A stretch of 17,841 nucleotides of DNA from CAYGTK01 sp964352775 (GTDB taxonomy: Bacteria; Bacteroidota; Bacteroidia; Chitinophagales; CAIOSU01): positions 1 to 17,841 of the forward strand of contig CAYGTK010000069.1 in NCBI GenBank assembly GCA_964352775.1, read 5' to 3'. The notes beneath the pieces are model-generated. The model was not told the origin of the DNA. It did no database searches and was given only the letters and a program-made list of their open reading frames with translations. Made by a program: the position numbers and the translations under genes. Shown in pieces: positions 1 through 6,983 of the stretch (position 1 is its first letter; each line of letters begins with the position of its first letter).

Positions 1-869
1 TTAACTACACTTTGCTGCTCATCATCTACCGCTGATGAAATATCTTGAAGTTCTATCAAAACACTTTCTAGGCGTTCGAATAGGGGAGTGATACTGGAAT
101 TGAGCTTACTAGTCTTTTCTAAACTTGCTACTGCTTGTTGTAGCTGGTCAGTTATGGTTAAGTCACCATCTTGTAATAAGTTAAGCACATCTGCTAGCTG
201 GGCTTTTATTTCTTGCGCATTTTCAAGAATGTTAAGTTCTTTTTCTAGTTCTCCTTGATCAATAGTTTCAAGGTTAGCTTCTTCTAACTCATTAAGTTGA
301 AATTGAAAATAGTCAATGTCTTCACCATTGGTGTTTGCTCCAGTAATAGTATCCAGCTCTTTGTTAACGCCTTTATATTGCAGATACAGGCTAGTAAATG
401 CAGCTAGTTGCTTATTGTGATCGGCAACAGCATCTACCAGTTTCAGTTGAAAGCTACTGCTGTTTAGTGATAGTGTTTCATGTTGAGAATGCAGATTGAC
501 TAACTGTCCGCTAAGTTGTCCCAATACTTTGAGTGTAACAGGTGTGTCATTAACAAAGGCACGAGACCGCCCAGAAGGGGTTATCTCTCTTCTAATTAGA
601 GTTTCTTCCTCATAGTCTAGGTCATTAGCTGCAAAAAGTGAATGAAGATCATAGCTGCTTATTTTAAAAGTAGCCTCTACAACGCACTTTGCTGTTTCGT
701 CGTATAATGCATTACTATCTGCCCGTTCGCCTAATACCAAAGCAAGTGCGCCAAGTAATATTGATTTACCTGCACCAGTTTCACCAGTAATGATATTGAG
801 TTGCCCTGAAAAGGCAATCTCAATGTGATCAATAATTGCGTAATTCTTAATTGTAAGTTTGGCTAGCAT
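1..869 (-). CDS. recN: DNA repair protein RecN, N-terminal half (cut by window edge)
   Basis: RecN is an SMC-like ATPase that acts early in double-strand-break repair by homologous recombination. About 289 residues are visible from the ATG at 869-867; the C-terminal half (second coiled coil, Walker B) lies outside the window. The start reads MLAKLTIKNYAIIDHIEI, a typical RecN beginning, followed by a Walker A motif GETGAGKS at residues 29-36. A later NLHSQHE stretch corresponds to the conserved region after the ATPase head's first half. After residue ~165 the sequence becomes heptad-like and rich in Glu, Leu and Gln, as expected for the coiled coil. It follows porD by 29 nt on the same strand and is probably the last or a late gene of the accA-recN operon, with no separate promoter seen. 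Identification is firm from the motifs and from the conserved DUF4835-recN neighbourhood of Bacteroidota. Confidence 0.93.
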   Translation of the reverse strand, partial: MLAKLTIKNYAIIDHIEIAFSGQLNIITGETGAGKSILLGALALVLGERADSNALYDETAKCVVEATFKISSYDLHSLFAANDLDYEEETLIRREITPSGRSRAFVNDTPVTLKVLGQLSGQLVNLHSQHETLSLNSSSFQLKLVDAVADHNKQLAAFTSLYLQYKGVNKELDTITGANTNGEDIDYFQFQLNELEEANLETIDQGELEKELNILENAQEIKAQLADVLNLLQDGDLTITDQLQQAVASLEKTSKLNSSITPLFERLESVLIELQDISSAVDDEQQSVV

Positions 870-898
870 AAGTACCCTTGAAGAGGAACGAAAAAATA

Positions 899-1816
899 CT
901 ACTTTTTCAAGATCTTCAAGTACTTAGCTGAGTTGGCGGGGTCGAGAATTCGCAGCAGGTTAACTGCTTCTGTCTTCTCATTTGTATTAGCCGTAGAAAA
1001 TATCTGGACCAGCTCATTCGATTTAGCCGCGAAGAAGGTCCGCAATATCATGGCATTAGGGTTCTGCTTGGCTACAGGTTCTAATTTTTGAAGGGCACTT
1101 ATCATCACCACTCGAGCTACTTTTGGTTTGCTCGACATTTGGTCTAAACCTTGCAAATGGTACTGATAAAGCATTTCACGAAGTGGACGATATTCAGGCC
1201 CCAACAAGTTCTCAATTAGCCAATATCTATTCACTTGTCCATTGCCATCGAAAGGTCTCCAACCTGGAGCATCGCTTGAGTTTGGCGGAACAGCGTTGAT
1301 GATATTCTCTGCTTTTTGGAAATAGGGTTGTCCGCCTTGCATAGAATAGGAATCGTAATCTAAACCGATGATAACGTATGCGTAATAAGCCAGCATACTG
1401 GTAAGGTTAGAGATGTATACATTCTCAGCATATTCCAATGGTTGAAACTGTGCATACTCAAATATCCAATCACCATCGCTCATGTTAAGCATTACTGAGT
1501 TGTAGGTGCTGTTGAAAGCTTTACGCGACGATTGTATGGTTACTTGAGCTTTGTACTTATCCCCACCAAGTTCATCGGTAATATTTATTAGAATGCTACA
1601 TTCAATGCGCTCATTTTCTTTATAGTTATCATTGGTCCACTTTTTACCGTTCATGAACTCATTGATCGCATTTTCAAGAGTTTTGAATACAATAGGGTCT
1701 ACCGTTTGTACACGATCGAAAACCAACTCTACTTGGCAATTCAATTCATTTGTTGCATAGCCAGTAAATGTGGCTAAAGCGAATACTAAAGTGAATAATG
1801 CTTTACGAAGTAGCAT
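899..1816 (-). CDS. porD: DUF4835 family protein, type IX secretion accessory protein PorD
   Basis: A periplasmic or outer-membrane-associated protein of the DUF4835 family, called PorD in type IX secretion nomenclature and linked to the secretion translocon in some Flavobacteriia; its precise role is not settled. I place the start at the ATG at 1816-1814 (305 residues). The reading frame opens further at a TTG at 1825, but starting at MLLRKALFTLVFALATF gives a clean signal peptide with likely cleavage near GYA/TNE. The mature part begins NELNCQVEL and carries family-typical stretches: KWTNDNY, ERIECSILINIT, SSRKAFNSTYNS, AQFQPLEYAENVYISNLTSMLAYYAY, RPLREMLYQYHLQGLDQMS and RTFFAAKSNEL. The start overlaps the end of coaBC by 14 nt, so translation is probably coupled. 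The assignment comes from remembered family pattern plus synteny (coaBC-DUF4835-recN), and it fits a genome that also encodes a giant repeat surface protein further right. Confidence 0.85.
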   Translation of the reverse strand: MLLRKALFTLVFALATFTGYATNELNCQVELVFDRVQTVDPIVFKTLENAINEFMNGKKWTNDNYKENERIECSILINITDELGGDKYKAQVTIQSSRKAFNSTYNSVMLNMSDGDWIFEYAQFQPLEYAENVYISNLTSMLAYYAYVIIGLDYDSYSMQGGQPYFQKAENIINAVPPNSSDAPGWRPFDGNGQVNRYWLIENLLGPEYRPLREMLYQYHLQGLDQMSSKPKVARVVMISALQKLEPVAKQNPNAMILRTFFAAKSNELVQIFSTANTNEKTEAVNLLRILDPANSAKYLKILKK

Positions 1817-3008
1817 ACTGTTCAATTGTATTTATAATATCTAAAGCTACCATTTGCTTTGACTTCAGTTGGAACTCCGTGGTGTTCCCTTTATTGTCTA
1901 AAATAGTCACTTTGTTGGTATCGTACCCAAAACCAGCTCCACTATCTTTCAGCGAGTTCATCACTATTAAATCGGCTTTTTTCTTTGTTAATTTACCTTG
2001 GGCGTTCTCTAAAGCATTGCTGGTTTCCAAAGCAAAACCTACTAGTAATTGGTTGACTTTTTTCTGTAGGCCGAGTTCGCTCAAAATATCTTTTGTCTTC
2101 TTCAGTTCCAAAACCATACCACTCCCGTTCTTCTTTATCTTTTCATTGGCAGGGTCTACAGGTGTAAAGTCAGAAACCGCTGCGGCCAATATGGCTAGGT
2201 CAGTATTGGGGTATTCAGCAATACCTGCTTCATACATTTGCTCGGCAGACTGTACATGAACCACTTTTATACGAGCGTCTTGAGGTTTTACAGAGGTTGG
2301 TCCAAGTACTAGGGTAACAATTGCGCCTTTTTTACTTAGTTCTTCTGCAAGGGCAATTCCCATTTTGCCGCTGGAGTGATTGCTGATGAAGCGAACAGGG
2401 TCAATAGCTTCCATTGTAGGTCCTGCGGTTATCATCACCTTTTTTCCAGTGTAGAAATTAGGTTTGCTTTCTTTGAACAGCTGCTCTAAGAAGGCTATGA
2501 TATCTTCAGGTTCGGCCATACGACCCTTTCCTTCTAAGCCACTGGCTAGCTCACCATCACCAACTGGTATTAGGTGGTTGCTATAAGATGTGAGTTTGTT
2601 CAAATTTCCTGTTGTAGAAGGATGCTTCCACATGTCAAGGTCCATTGCTGGGGCAATAGCTACTGGACATTTAGCCGATAAATAAACTGCTGATAGTAGA
2701 TTATTGCAAAGACCATTTGCGAATTTGGCTAGTGTGTTGGCAGTGGCAGGAGCTACTACCATAACATCAGCCCATAGGCCCAGTTCTACATGGTCGTTCC
2801 AGTTCCCTTTTTCATCAGAATAGGTACTGAGAACTTCGTTTTTCGATAAGGTAGAGAGTGTTAAGGGAGAAATGAAGCCTGTAGCGGCCTCCGTCATTAT
2901 TACTCGGACTTGTGCCCCAGCCTTCACTAAAAGGCGAACTAACAATGCCGATTTGTACGCGGCAATGCTTCCACATACGCCGACTAATACTTTCTTCCCC
3001 TGTAGCAT
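1803..3008 (-). CDS. coaBC: Bifunctional phosphopantothenoylcysteine decarboxylase / phosphopantothenate-cysteine ligase CoaBC (Dfp)
   Basis: This 401-residue cytosolic enzyme catalyses two consecutive steps of coenzyme A synthesis: ligation of cysteine to 4'-phosphopantothenate (CoaB) and FMN-dependent decarboxylation of the product (CoaC). The N-terminal flavoprotein half (about 1-180) shows GSIAAYK at 13-19, His73 in WNDHVELGLWAD (the catalytic His75 of E. coli Dfp), APATANT, and PAMDLDMW at 120-127. The CoaB half starts with VMITAGPTMEAIDPVRFISN near 191 and contains SSGKMG, EKIKK and LVGFALET. Two decarboxylase positions differ from E. coli: Asp123 where E. coli has Asn125, and Ser156 where it has Cys158; both align with a constant offset of two residues. 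This may be a phylum-level variant. The start codon directly abuts the rpoZ stop (no spacer), indicating an operon with coupled translation. Function is not in doubt. Confidence 0.97.
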   Translation of the reverse strand: MLQGKKVLVGVCGSIAAYKSALLVRLLVKAGAQVRVIMTEAATGFISPLTLSTLSKNEVLSTYSDEKGNWNDHVELGLWADVMVVAPATANTLAKFANGLCNNLLSAVYLSAKCPVAIAPAMDLDMWKHPSTTGNLNKLTSYSNHLIPVGDGELASGLEGKGRMAEPEDIIAFLEQLFKESKPNFYTGKKVMITAGPTMEAIDPVRFISNHSSGKMGIALAEELSKKGAIVTLVLGPTSVKPQDARIKVVHVQSAEQMYEAGIAEYPNTDLAILAAAVSDFTPVDPANEKIKKNGSGMVLELKKTKDILSELGLQKKVNQLLVGFALETSNALENAQGKLTKKKADLIVMNSLKDSGAGFGYDTNKVTILDNKGNTTEFQLKSKQMVALDIINTIEQYATS

Positions 3009-3359
3009 CTATCTTACACGGTCAGAGAACTGGTGGTCGTCCTTTTCTGGCTCACGGTAATAGATGTCACCGTTGATGAACTCATGATACGCTAAAACTG
3101 CAGGGTTAGGAAGCTTCTCGTAGTATTTAGAGATCTCGATCTGCTCTCTGTTCTCAAATACTTCTTCCAAGTTATCGGTAGTAGTAGCGAACTCATTCAG
3201 TTTTGAGTGCAATTCTTCACGTAGTTCACCCGTGATCTGGTTCGAACGTTTAGAGATCATAGCTAGTGAACGGTAAAGATTACCAGTACGGCTAGCCAAT
3301 TCTTTCATGTCGCGTGTTTGCGCTGAAGCCTCAAGGGCGTTCATTTCATTACTCTTCAT
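3009..3359 (-). CDS. rpoZ: DNA-directed RNA polymerase omega subunit (Bacteroidota type)
   Basis: A 116-residue protein matching the Bacteroidota form of RNA polymerase omega (RpoZ/Rpb6 family), which helps assemble and stabilise the beta' subunit. The diagnostic stretch is TGNLYRSLAMISKRSNQI (residues ~26-43), the conserved omega helix region, followed by the phylum-typical NLEEVFENREQIEISKYYEKLPNPAVLAYHEFINGDIYY tail region (quoted here only as recognisable blocks: LEEVFENREQ, EISKYYEKLP, DIYYRE). The C-terminus ends in a charged tail. It lies 2 nt downstream of bamD and its stop directly touches the coaBC start codon. The rpoZ-coaBC pairing is widespread in bacteria, which supports the call. 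Annotation pipelines often leave this family as hypothetical because it is divergent from proteobacterial omega. Confidence 0.9.
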   Translation of the reverse strand: MKSNEMNALEASAQTRDMKELASRTGNLYRSLAMISKRSNQITGELREELHSKLNEFATTTDNLEEVFENREQIEISKYYEKLPNPAVLAYHEFINGDIYYREPEKDDHQFSDRVR

Positions 3360-3361
3360 AA

Positions 3362-4201
3362 CTAAAGGTCTTTAGTTTTTAATTGTTCTATTCTTTCCAA
3401 GGCAGTTTCGTACAGGTTATTTGCATCTCCTAGGTACTCGCTGCTTGAATATTTTGAAACGAATTTTTTATATGCAGTAAGTGCTAACTGGTAGCGCTCT
3501 GCTTGCTTTTTCTTATAGCTGTTCTGCGCATACAAAAAGTAGGCACGTATTATTTTGAAGCTAGCATATTCTGCATCATCCGTATCAGGATAATTGCTCA
3601 ATAGGTCATCATACGATTCTGCTGCAGCCTGGTATTGTTGCATTTTGAAGTACAATTCTGCAGCGCTAAAAGCTTTCATTTCTAGCTTTCTACGTAACTG
3701 GTCTACCATAGTGTTACACTCTTCCATTCGCTCCGTTTTGGGATACGAACTGATGTAAAGTTGAAAAGCCTCTAATCCTTTCTCAGTATAAGTTTGGTCT
3801 AAGTTAGCTTCAGGAGAAATCTTATAGTGACACTTGGCATACATGAACAGGCACTCCTCTGAGTATTTACTTAAAGGGTACGAATCGTGAATGTTCTTAT
3901 AGTGAAAAGAAGCTACCAAATAGCTTGACTGATAGTAGTGGCAATTGGCATACATGTAATAGATCTCGTCGATGCTCTTGGTACCTTTGTACAAGGTGAT
4001 CAACTCTTCGAAAAGAGGTAAAGCTTTACTGTAATCACCACTATTATAGTACTCTTTGGCTTTAGTATACTTGAATTCTAGGTCCGTGCTTTTTACTATT
4101 TTCTGATAGGTTTGGCACGAGCTAAAAGCTAGAGCTAGAACAAAAAAGGATAATATGAATAAGCGCGTTTTCACAGCTTGCAAAGGTAGTTCTTTCTCCA
4201 T
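3362..4201 (-). CDS. bamD: Outer membrane protein assembly factor BamD (TPR lipoprotein)
   Basis: BamD is the essential lipoprotein partner of BamA in inserting beta-barrel proteins into the outer membrane. The protein carries a lipoprotein signal with the lipobox AFSSC (Cys29 counted from the ATG at 4201), then tandem tetratricopeptide-like helices: FKYTKAKEYYNSGDYSKALPL marks the first (about residues 43-62), followed by ANCHYYQ, AKCHYKIS and AELYFKMQQYQAAAESYDDLL. Length (279, or 270 with the alternative start) is normal. Start choice is uncertain. From the ATG the signal peptide has an odd nine-residue prefix MEKELPLQA. The in-frame GTG at 4174-4172 would give MKTRLFILSFFVLALAFSSC, an ordinary lipoprotein leader, and a consensus promoter -7 element lies just upstream of that GTG, inside the ATG-started frame. 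dapA ends 38 nt upstream and rpoZ starts 2 nt after the stop. Confidence 0.9.
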   Translation of the reverse strand: MEKELPLQAVKTRLFILSFFVLALAFSSCQTYQKIVKSTDLEFKYTKAKEYYNSGDYSKALPLFEELITLYKGTKSIDEIYYMYANCHYYQSSYLVASFHYKNIHDSYPLSKYSEECLFMYAKCHYKISPEANLDQTYTEKGLEAFQLYISSYPKTERMEECNTMVDQLRRKLEMKAFSAAELYFKMQQYQAAAESYDDLLSNYPDTDDAEYASFKIIRAYFLYAQNSYKKKQAERYQLALTAYKKFVSKYSSSEYLGDANNLYETALERIEQLKTKDL

Positions 4202-4211
4202 GAACGTGCAA
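4181..4211 (-). promoter_or_regulatory. Internal promoter for bamD-rpoZ-coaBC-porD-recN
   Basis: Read on the minus strand, a TTG (4211-4209), a 20-nt spacer and TACCTTTG (4188-4181) match the Bacteroidota sigma-ABfr promoter (TTG, ~19-21 nt, TAnnTTTG) exactly. Transcription would begin about 5-7 nt after the last G, which is at or just before the GTG at 4174. It would therefore miss the upstream ATG and give a leaderless or almost leaderless bamD message. Confidence 0.55.
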
Positions 4212-4239
4212 CGCCTTTAAATATTGGAGGTACAGGCGA

Positions 4240-5121
4240 TTATCCTAGTTCAGATATGGCTTTTTTTAGTTCATTGGTCAGACTATCTGAAGCATTCATT
4301 AGTGGTAGCCTCACATGAGGTTCGCAGATCTCTTTTAACTGTAAGGCTGCTTTCACGCCTGCAGGGTTTCCTTCCTTAAATAGTAGGTCAATTACCTTGA
4401 TAAGTGAAAGATGCAATTGCTTAGCTTCATCCCATTCTCCACCTAATGCTTTTCGCACCATTTTTGAGAACTCCATCGGAAAGGCATTGGATAATACTGA
4501 TATTACACCATCTACACCAAAAGATAATAGCGGAAGGGTAAGTAGGTCATCTCCAGATAGCACGGTGAAGTCATTAGGTCTATCTCTCACTATGGTCATT
4601 ATCTGCATCATATCGCCAGAAGCTTCTTTAACGCCAATGATGTTTTCAAAGTCATTCGCTAAAAGAAGCGTAGTTTCAGCGCTTATGTTAGATGCAGTTC
4701 TACCAGGTACATTATAGAGGATGATGGGTTTTGGAGCTACTTCGGCAATGGCCTTGTAATGCTGGTATATACCTTCTTGTGTTGGCTTGTTGTAAGATGG
4801 GCTTGCGGATAGAATTGCATCTACATTATTGAAATGATACGTGCCTATTCTGTCAATTAAAGCTGTGGTATTGTTTCCTCCAAATCCAGCAATAACTTTA
4901 ACTCTACCAGCTACTTTTTCAATGGTGAATTCCAATACTTTCGTTTGCTCCAAAAGGCTTAAGGTTGGCGTCTCTCCTGTAGTTCCAAGGCTAACGAGAT
5001 AATTAACACCGTTATTAATATTGAAATTGATAACCCGTTCAAGTGCATTGTAGTCCACAGCTCCATTTGCTGTAAAAGGGGTAACTAGTGCTGTACCTGT
5101 GCCGCTAAACTGTCTTTGCAT
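4240..5121 (-). CDS. dapA: 4-hydroxy-tetrahydrodipicolinate synthase
   Basis: DapA condenses pyruvate with aspartate semialdehyde, the first committed step of the diaminopimelate/lysine pathway, feeding both protein synthesis and peptidoglycan cross-linking. The 293-residue cytosolic TIM-barrel protein has all the expected catalytic features: GTTGETPTL with Thr47-Thr48, Tyr110 in SPSYNKPTQEG, Tyr136 and Arg141 in LYNVPGRT, and the Schiff-base lysine Lys165 in IIGVKEASGD. The later YxVLSGDD-type loop is present as FTVLSGDDLLTLPLLSFG, followed by GVDGVISVLSN. Length is standard. The ATG at 5121 lies inside the end of the upstream DUF6913 gene (17-nt overlap), so translation is likely coupled. 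dapA in front of bamD is a frequent arrangement in Flavobacteriia. Confidence 0.97.
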   Translation of the reverse strand: MQRQFSGTGTALVTPFTANGAVDYNALERVINFNINNGVNYLVSLGTTGETPTLSLLEQTKVLEFTIEKVAGRVKVIAGFGGNNTTALIDRIGTYHFNNVDAILSASPSYNKPTQEGIYQHYKAIAEVAPKPIILYNVPGRTASNISAETTLLLANDFENIIGVKEASGDMMQIMTIVRDRPNDFTVLSGDDLLTLPLLSFGVDGVISVLSNAFPMEFSKMVRKALGGEWDEAKQLHLSLIKVIDLLFKEGNPAGVKAALQLKEICEPHVRLPLMNASDSLTNELKKAISELG

Positions 5122-5653
5122 TTCTATTGATGTGATCTAAGTAGTGATGAATTAGTTTGATGTACTCTGTAAGCCACTCGCCCTCGCTAATGTCTATCAT
5201 TAAGTCGAAGCTATCAGTTTTAGTTTCATTGAATCTACCTATGCGATATTTAGCTGGTGAAAGCGCCGAAATGTATTCCAATGGCAACTGTTCGTCCGTA
5301 TATAGATTGATAAGTAGGTCGAATTTCTGCTTTATGAAATCTTCTGTCAACTTACCCTTGGGGGTGTAAAAGAAGTTGACATTTTTATTAGTGATGTGTG
5401 GAAGTCCTACTTCTCTGTCTTTCTCTAGCTTCTTAATAAAAGCTAATCCAGTAACTTTCTTTCCCTTGGCAGTTAAGAATTCTAGAAATTCTTTCCCGAT
5501 CAGTTCTTGTTCTTTATTATTAGCTAGATAGAGAACTCCTATCGTTTTGGCATTATCCAAATTGACAATACTGTGCTCATGAGCAAGGTCTTTCATCTTC
5601 TTGTTCAAGAAGTAATGATATAGTCGTTTTCTAAGTTTGCTTAAAAAAGCCAT
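5105..5653 (-). CDS. DUF6913 family protein of unknown function
   Basis: A 182-residue, probably cytosolic protein found next to dapA in many Bacteroidota and grouped, to my recollection, as DUF6913. No signal peptide or membrane segment is seen. The N-terminus is strongly basic and helical (FLSKLRKRLYHYFLNKKMKDL), followed by an alternating beta/alpha pattern: TIGVLYLANN, EFLEFLTAKGKKVTGLAFI, NVNFFYTPKGKLTEDFI, FDLLINLYTDEQLPLEYISALSPAKYRIGRFNE, FDLMIDISEGEWLTEYIKLIHHYLDHI. The spacing of these elements resembles a small Rossmann-like or glycosyltransferase-B-like half-fold, but no catalytic motif is recognisable, so I give no function. It starts 5 nt after accA and overlaps dapA by 17 nt, so it is translated within the operon. 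Whether it is tied functionally to lysine or lipid metabolism cannot be judged from context alone. Confidence 0.8.
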   Translation of the reverse strand: MAFLSKLRKRLYHYFLNKKMKDLAHEHSIVNLDNAKTIGVLYLANNKEQELIGKEFLEFLTAKGKKVTGLAFIKKLEKDREVGLPHITNKNVNFFYTPKGKLTEDFIKQKFDLLINLYTDEQLPLEYISALSPAKYRIGRFNETKTDSFDLMIDISEGEWLTEYIKLIHHYLDHINRNAKTV

Positions 5654-5658
5654 TTTTA

Positions 5659-6612
5659 TCAGCTTTCTTGAAATACGCCCATAGCGGAATATTTGTTGAT
5701 GCGATCGGTGATGCGCTCATCGGCGTCTTTCGCACTTAGCTCATCTAAGGTTTTGATGATGGTTTTTTTCAAGGTCTTCACCATCCCTTCAGGATCGCAG
5801 TGTGCGCCACCTTCTGGTTCTTTGATAATACTGTGTATGAGCTTGAATTCCTTCATGTCTTCTGCAGTTAGGCGAAGGGCTTCAGCAGCTTCTTCTTTAT
5901 GGTCCCAACTGCGCCATAGAATAGAAGAACAAGACTCAGGGGAAATAACAGAGTACCAAGTATTCTCTAGCATAAAAGTTCTATCGGCAACACCCAAGCC
6001 CAGTGCACCACCTGATGCCCCTTCACCTATTACTGTACAAACAGTGGGCACGGTAAGGTTGGTCATTTCAAACAGGTTTCTAGCTATTGCTTCCCCTTGT
6101 CCTCTTTCTTCTGCTTCAATTCCAGGGTATGCTCCGGGGGTATCGATAAAGATGACAATAGGTTTATTGAATTTCTCCGCCAATTTCATGAGGCGTAGCG
6201 CCTTACGATAGCCTTCAGGGTTGGGCATACCGAAATTTCGATATTGCCTCATTTTAGTATTTACGCCCTTTTGGTGACCGATGAACATTACCGTCTTACC
6301 GTTCAATTCTCCAAAGCCTCCAACTATTGCCTTATCGTCGGCTACTTTTCTATCACCGTGTAATTCGGTGAAGTAGCTGCTCATTTGCTCTATGTAATAG
6401 AGCGTGTAAGGCCTTTCAGGGTGACGAGAAAGCTGCACACGCTGCCAGCCGCTTAAGTTTTTGTAAAGATCTTTTCGCTTTACCTTAATCTTTTTCTCTA
6501 GTTGGCTTACTGCTTCACTTACATCAACGTCTCCTTTTTCGGCTACTTTCTTGATGTTTTCCAGTTGCTCGTAGAGCTCTGCTATGGGTTTCTCGAAATC
6601 GAGGAATATCAT
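5659..6612 (-). CDS. accA: Acetyl-CoA carboxylase carboxyltransferase subunit alpha
   Basis: AccA pairs with AccD to transfer the carboxyl group from biotin on AccB to acetyl-CoA, making malonyl-CoA for fatty acid synthesis. The 317-residue protein has the full-length family architecture. It has an N-terminal helical segment (FEKPIAELYEQLENIKKVAE), then the crotonase-like carboxyltransferase core with RHPERPYTLYYI, ELHGDR, GHQKG, NFGMPNPEGYRKALRLM, FIDTPGAYPGIEAEERGQGE and the oxyanion-hole stretch GEGASGGALGLGVADR, followed by YSVISPESCSSILWR and a C-terminal helix. The start MIFLDFEKPI is standard. It is the first gene of the minus-strand run; the 167 nt to the tRNA hold its promoter, for which only a weak candidate is visible. 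It is followed by the DUF6913 gene after 5 nt. Confidence 0.97.
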   Translation of the reverse strand: MIFLDFEKPIAELYEQLENIKKVAEKGDVDVSEAVSQLEKKIKVKRKDLYKNLSGWQRVQLSRHPERPYTLYYIEQMSSYFTELHGDRKVADDKAIVGGFGELNGKTVMFIGHQKGVNTKMRQYRNFGMPNPEGYRKALRLMKLAEKFNKPIVIFIDTPGAYPGIEAEERGQGEAIARNLFEMTNLTVPTVCTVIGEGASGGALGLGVADRTFMLENTWYSVISPESCSSILWRSWDHKEEAAEALRLTAEDMKEFKLIHSIIKEPEGGAHCDPEGMVKTLKKTIIKTLDELSAKDADERITDRINKYSAMGVFQES

Positions 6613-6645
6613 CGTTCCAGTTTAAGTCTGCGTGCTAATGTACAA

Positions 6646-6653
6646 CGAAAATA
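6646..6653 (-). promoter_or_regulatory. Weak candidate -7 element for the accA operon
   Basis: On the minus strand TATTTTCG differs from TAnnTTTG at one base and lies 33 nt before the accA ATG. No TTG is present 19-21 nt further upstream, so this is tentative. No better candidate is visible in the accA-tRNA intergenic stretch on this strand. Confidence 0.3.
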
Positions 6654-6680
6654 GGATGCGTAAAATTTTTCCTTAAAAAG

Positions 6681-6712
6681 TTGAACATGCTAATAAAAAG
6701 AGGGTATATTTG
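6681..6712 (+). promoter_or_regulatory. Promoter of tRNA-Asp
   Basis: TTG at 6681-6683, a 21-nt spacer and TATATTTG at 6705-6712 match the Bacteroidota -33/-7 consensus fully. It lies about 67 nt before the mature tRNA 5' end, leaving a short 5' leader for RNase P removal; that leader includes a small GAAAC/GTTTC hairpin at 6760-6775. Confidence 0.75.
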
Positions 6713-6779
6713 CATTCCTCAAATCAGGAAAGCATCTTGTTTTTTGATTGGAGTGTTCTGAAACGTAATAGTTTCCCAA

Positions 6780-6853
6780 GGTCCGGTAGTTCAGTTGGTT
6801 AGAATGCCTGCCTGTCACGCAGGAGGTCGCGAGTTCGAGTCTCGTCCGGACCG
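6780..6853 (+). tRNA. tRNA-Asp (anticodon GTC)
   Basis: A 74-nt cloverleaf. The acceptor arm GGTCCGG (6780-6786) pairs with CCGGACC (6846-6852), and G6853 is the discriminator base. The anticodon stem CCTGC (6807-6811) pairs with GCAGG (6819-6823) around the loop CTGTCAC, giving anticodon GTC at 6814-6816. The D loop contains AGTTGGTTAGA and the T loop is TTCGAGT. The bases after the discriminator are CAC rather than CCA, so the CCA end must be added after transcription. An open reading frame entering from inside this tRNA is only the upstream extension of the Crp/Fnr gene frame. Confidence 0.98.
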
Positions 6854-6879
6854 CACCCTTGGGACTATAAAAAGTCTCC

Positions 6880-6912
6880 AGCCCCGCAAAGTTTACTTTC
6901 GGGGCTTTTTTT
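6880..6912 (+). terminator. Rho-independent terminator after tRNA-Asp
   Basis: AGCCCCG (6880-6886) pairs with CGGGGCT (6900-6906), and inside it AAAG (6888-6891) pairs with CTTT (6896-6899) across a TTTA loop, with C6887 bulged. A run of seven T (6906-6912) follows. This is a strong intrinsic terminator closing the tRNA transcript and separating it from the Crp/Fnr gene. Confidence 0.9.
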
Positions 6913-6922
6913 ATGTATTATC

Positions 6923-6941
6923 TATCAGTTATCAGTTATCA
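6923..6941 (+). repeat. Short tandem TATCAGT repeat upstream of the regulator gene
   Basis: Two perfect copies of TATCAGT (6923-6929, 6930-6936) and a partial third (TATCA) lie between the terminator and the Crp/Fnr start. Function is unknown and it may be chance. Confidence 0.5.
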
Positions 6942-6983
6942 CCTTTCTCTGAGCACTATCTGGAAGTTAATAATGATATTGAA

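Noticed and set aside
1798..2259. Plus-strand open frame opposite coaBC, and similar ones opposite accA (5693-6211), dapA (4397-4717) and the glycosyltransferase (11886-12137)
   Set aside because: Antisense shadows of strongly conserved genes with no family resemblance of their own.
6795..6983. An in-frame extension of the Crp/Fnr gene starting inside the tRNA
   Set aside because: It would translate through the tRNA and its terminator; the protein family begins at the ATG at 6984.
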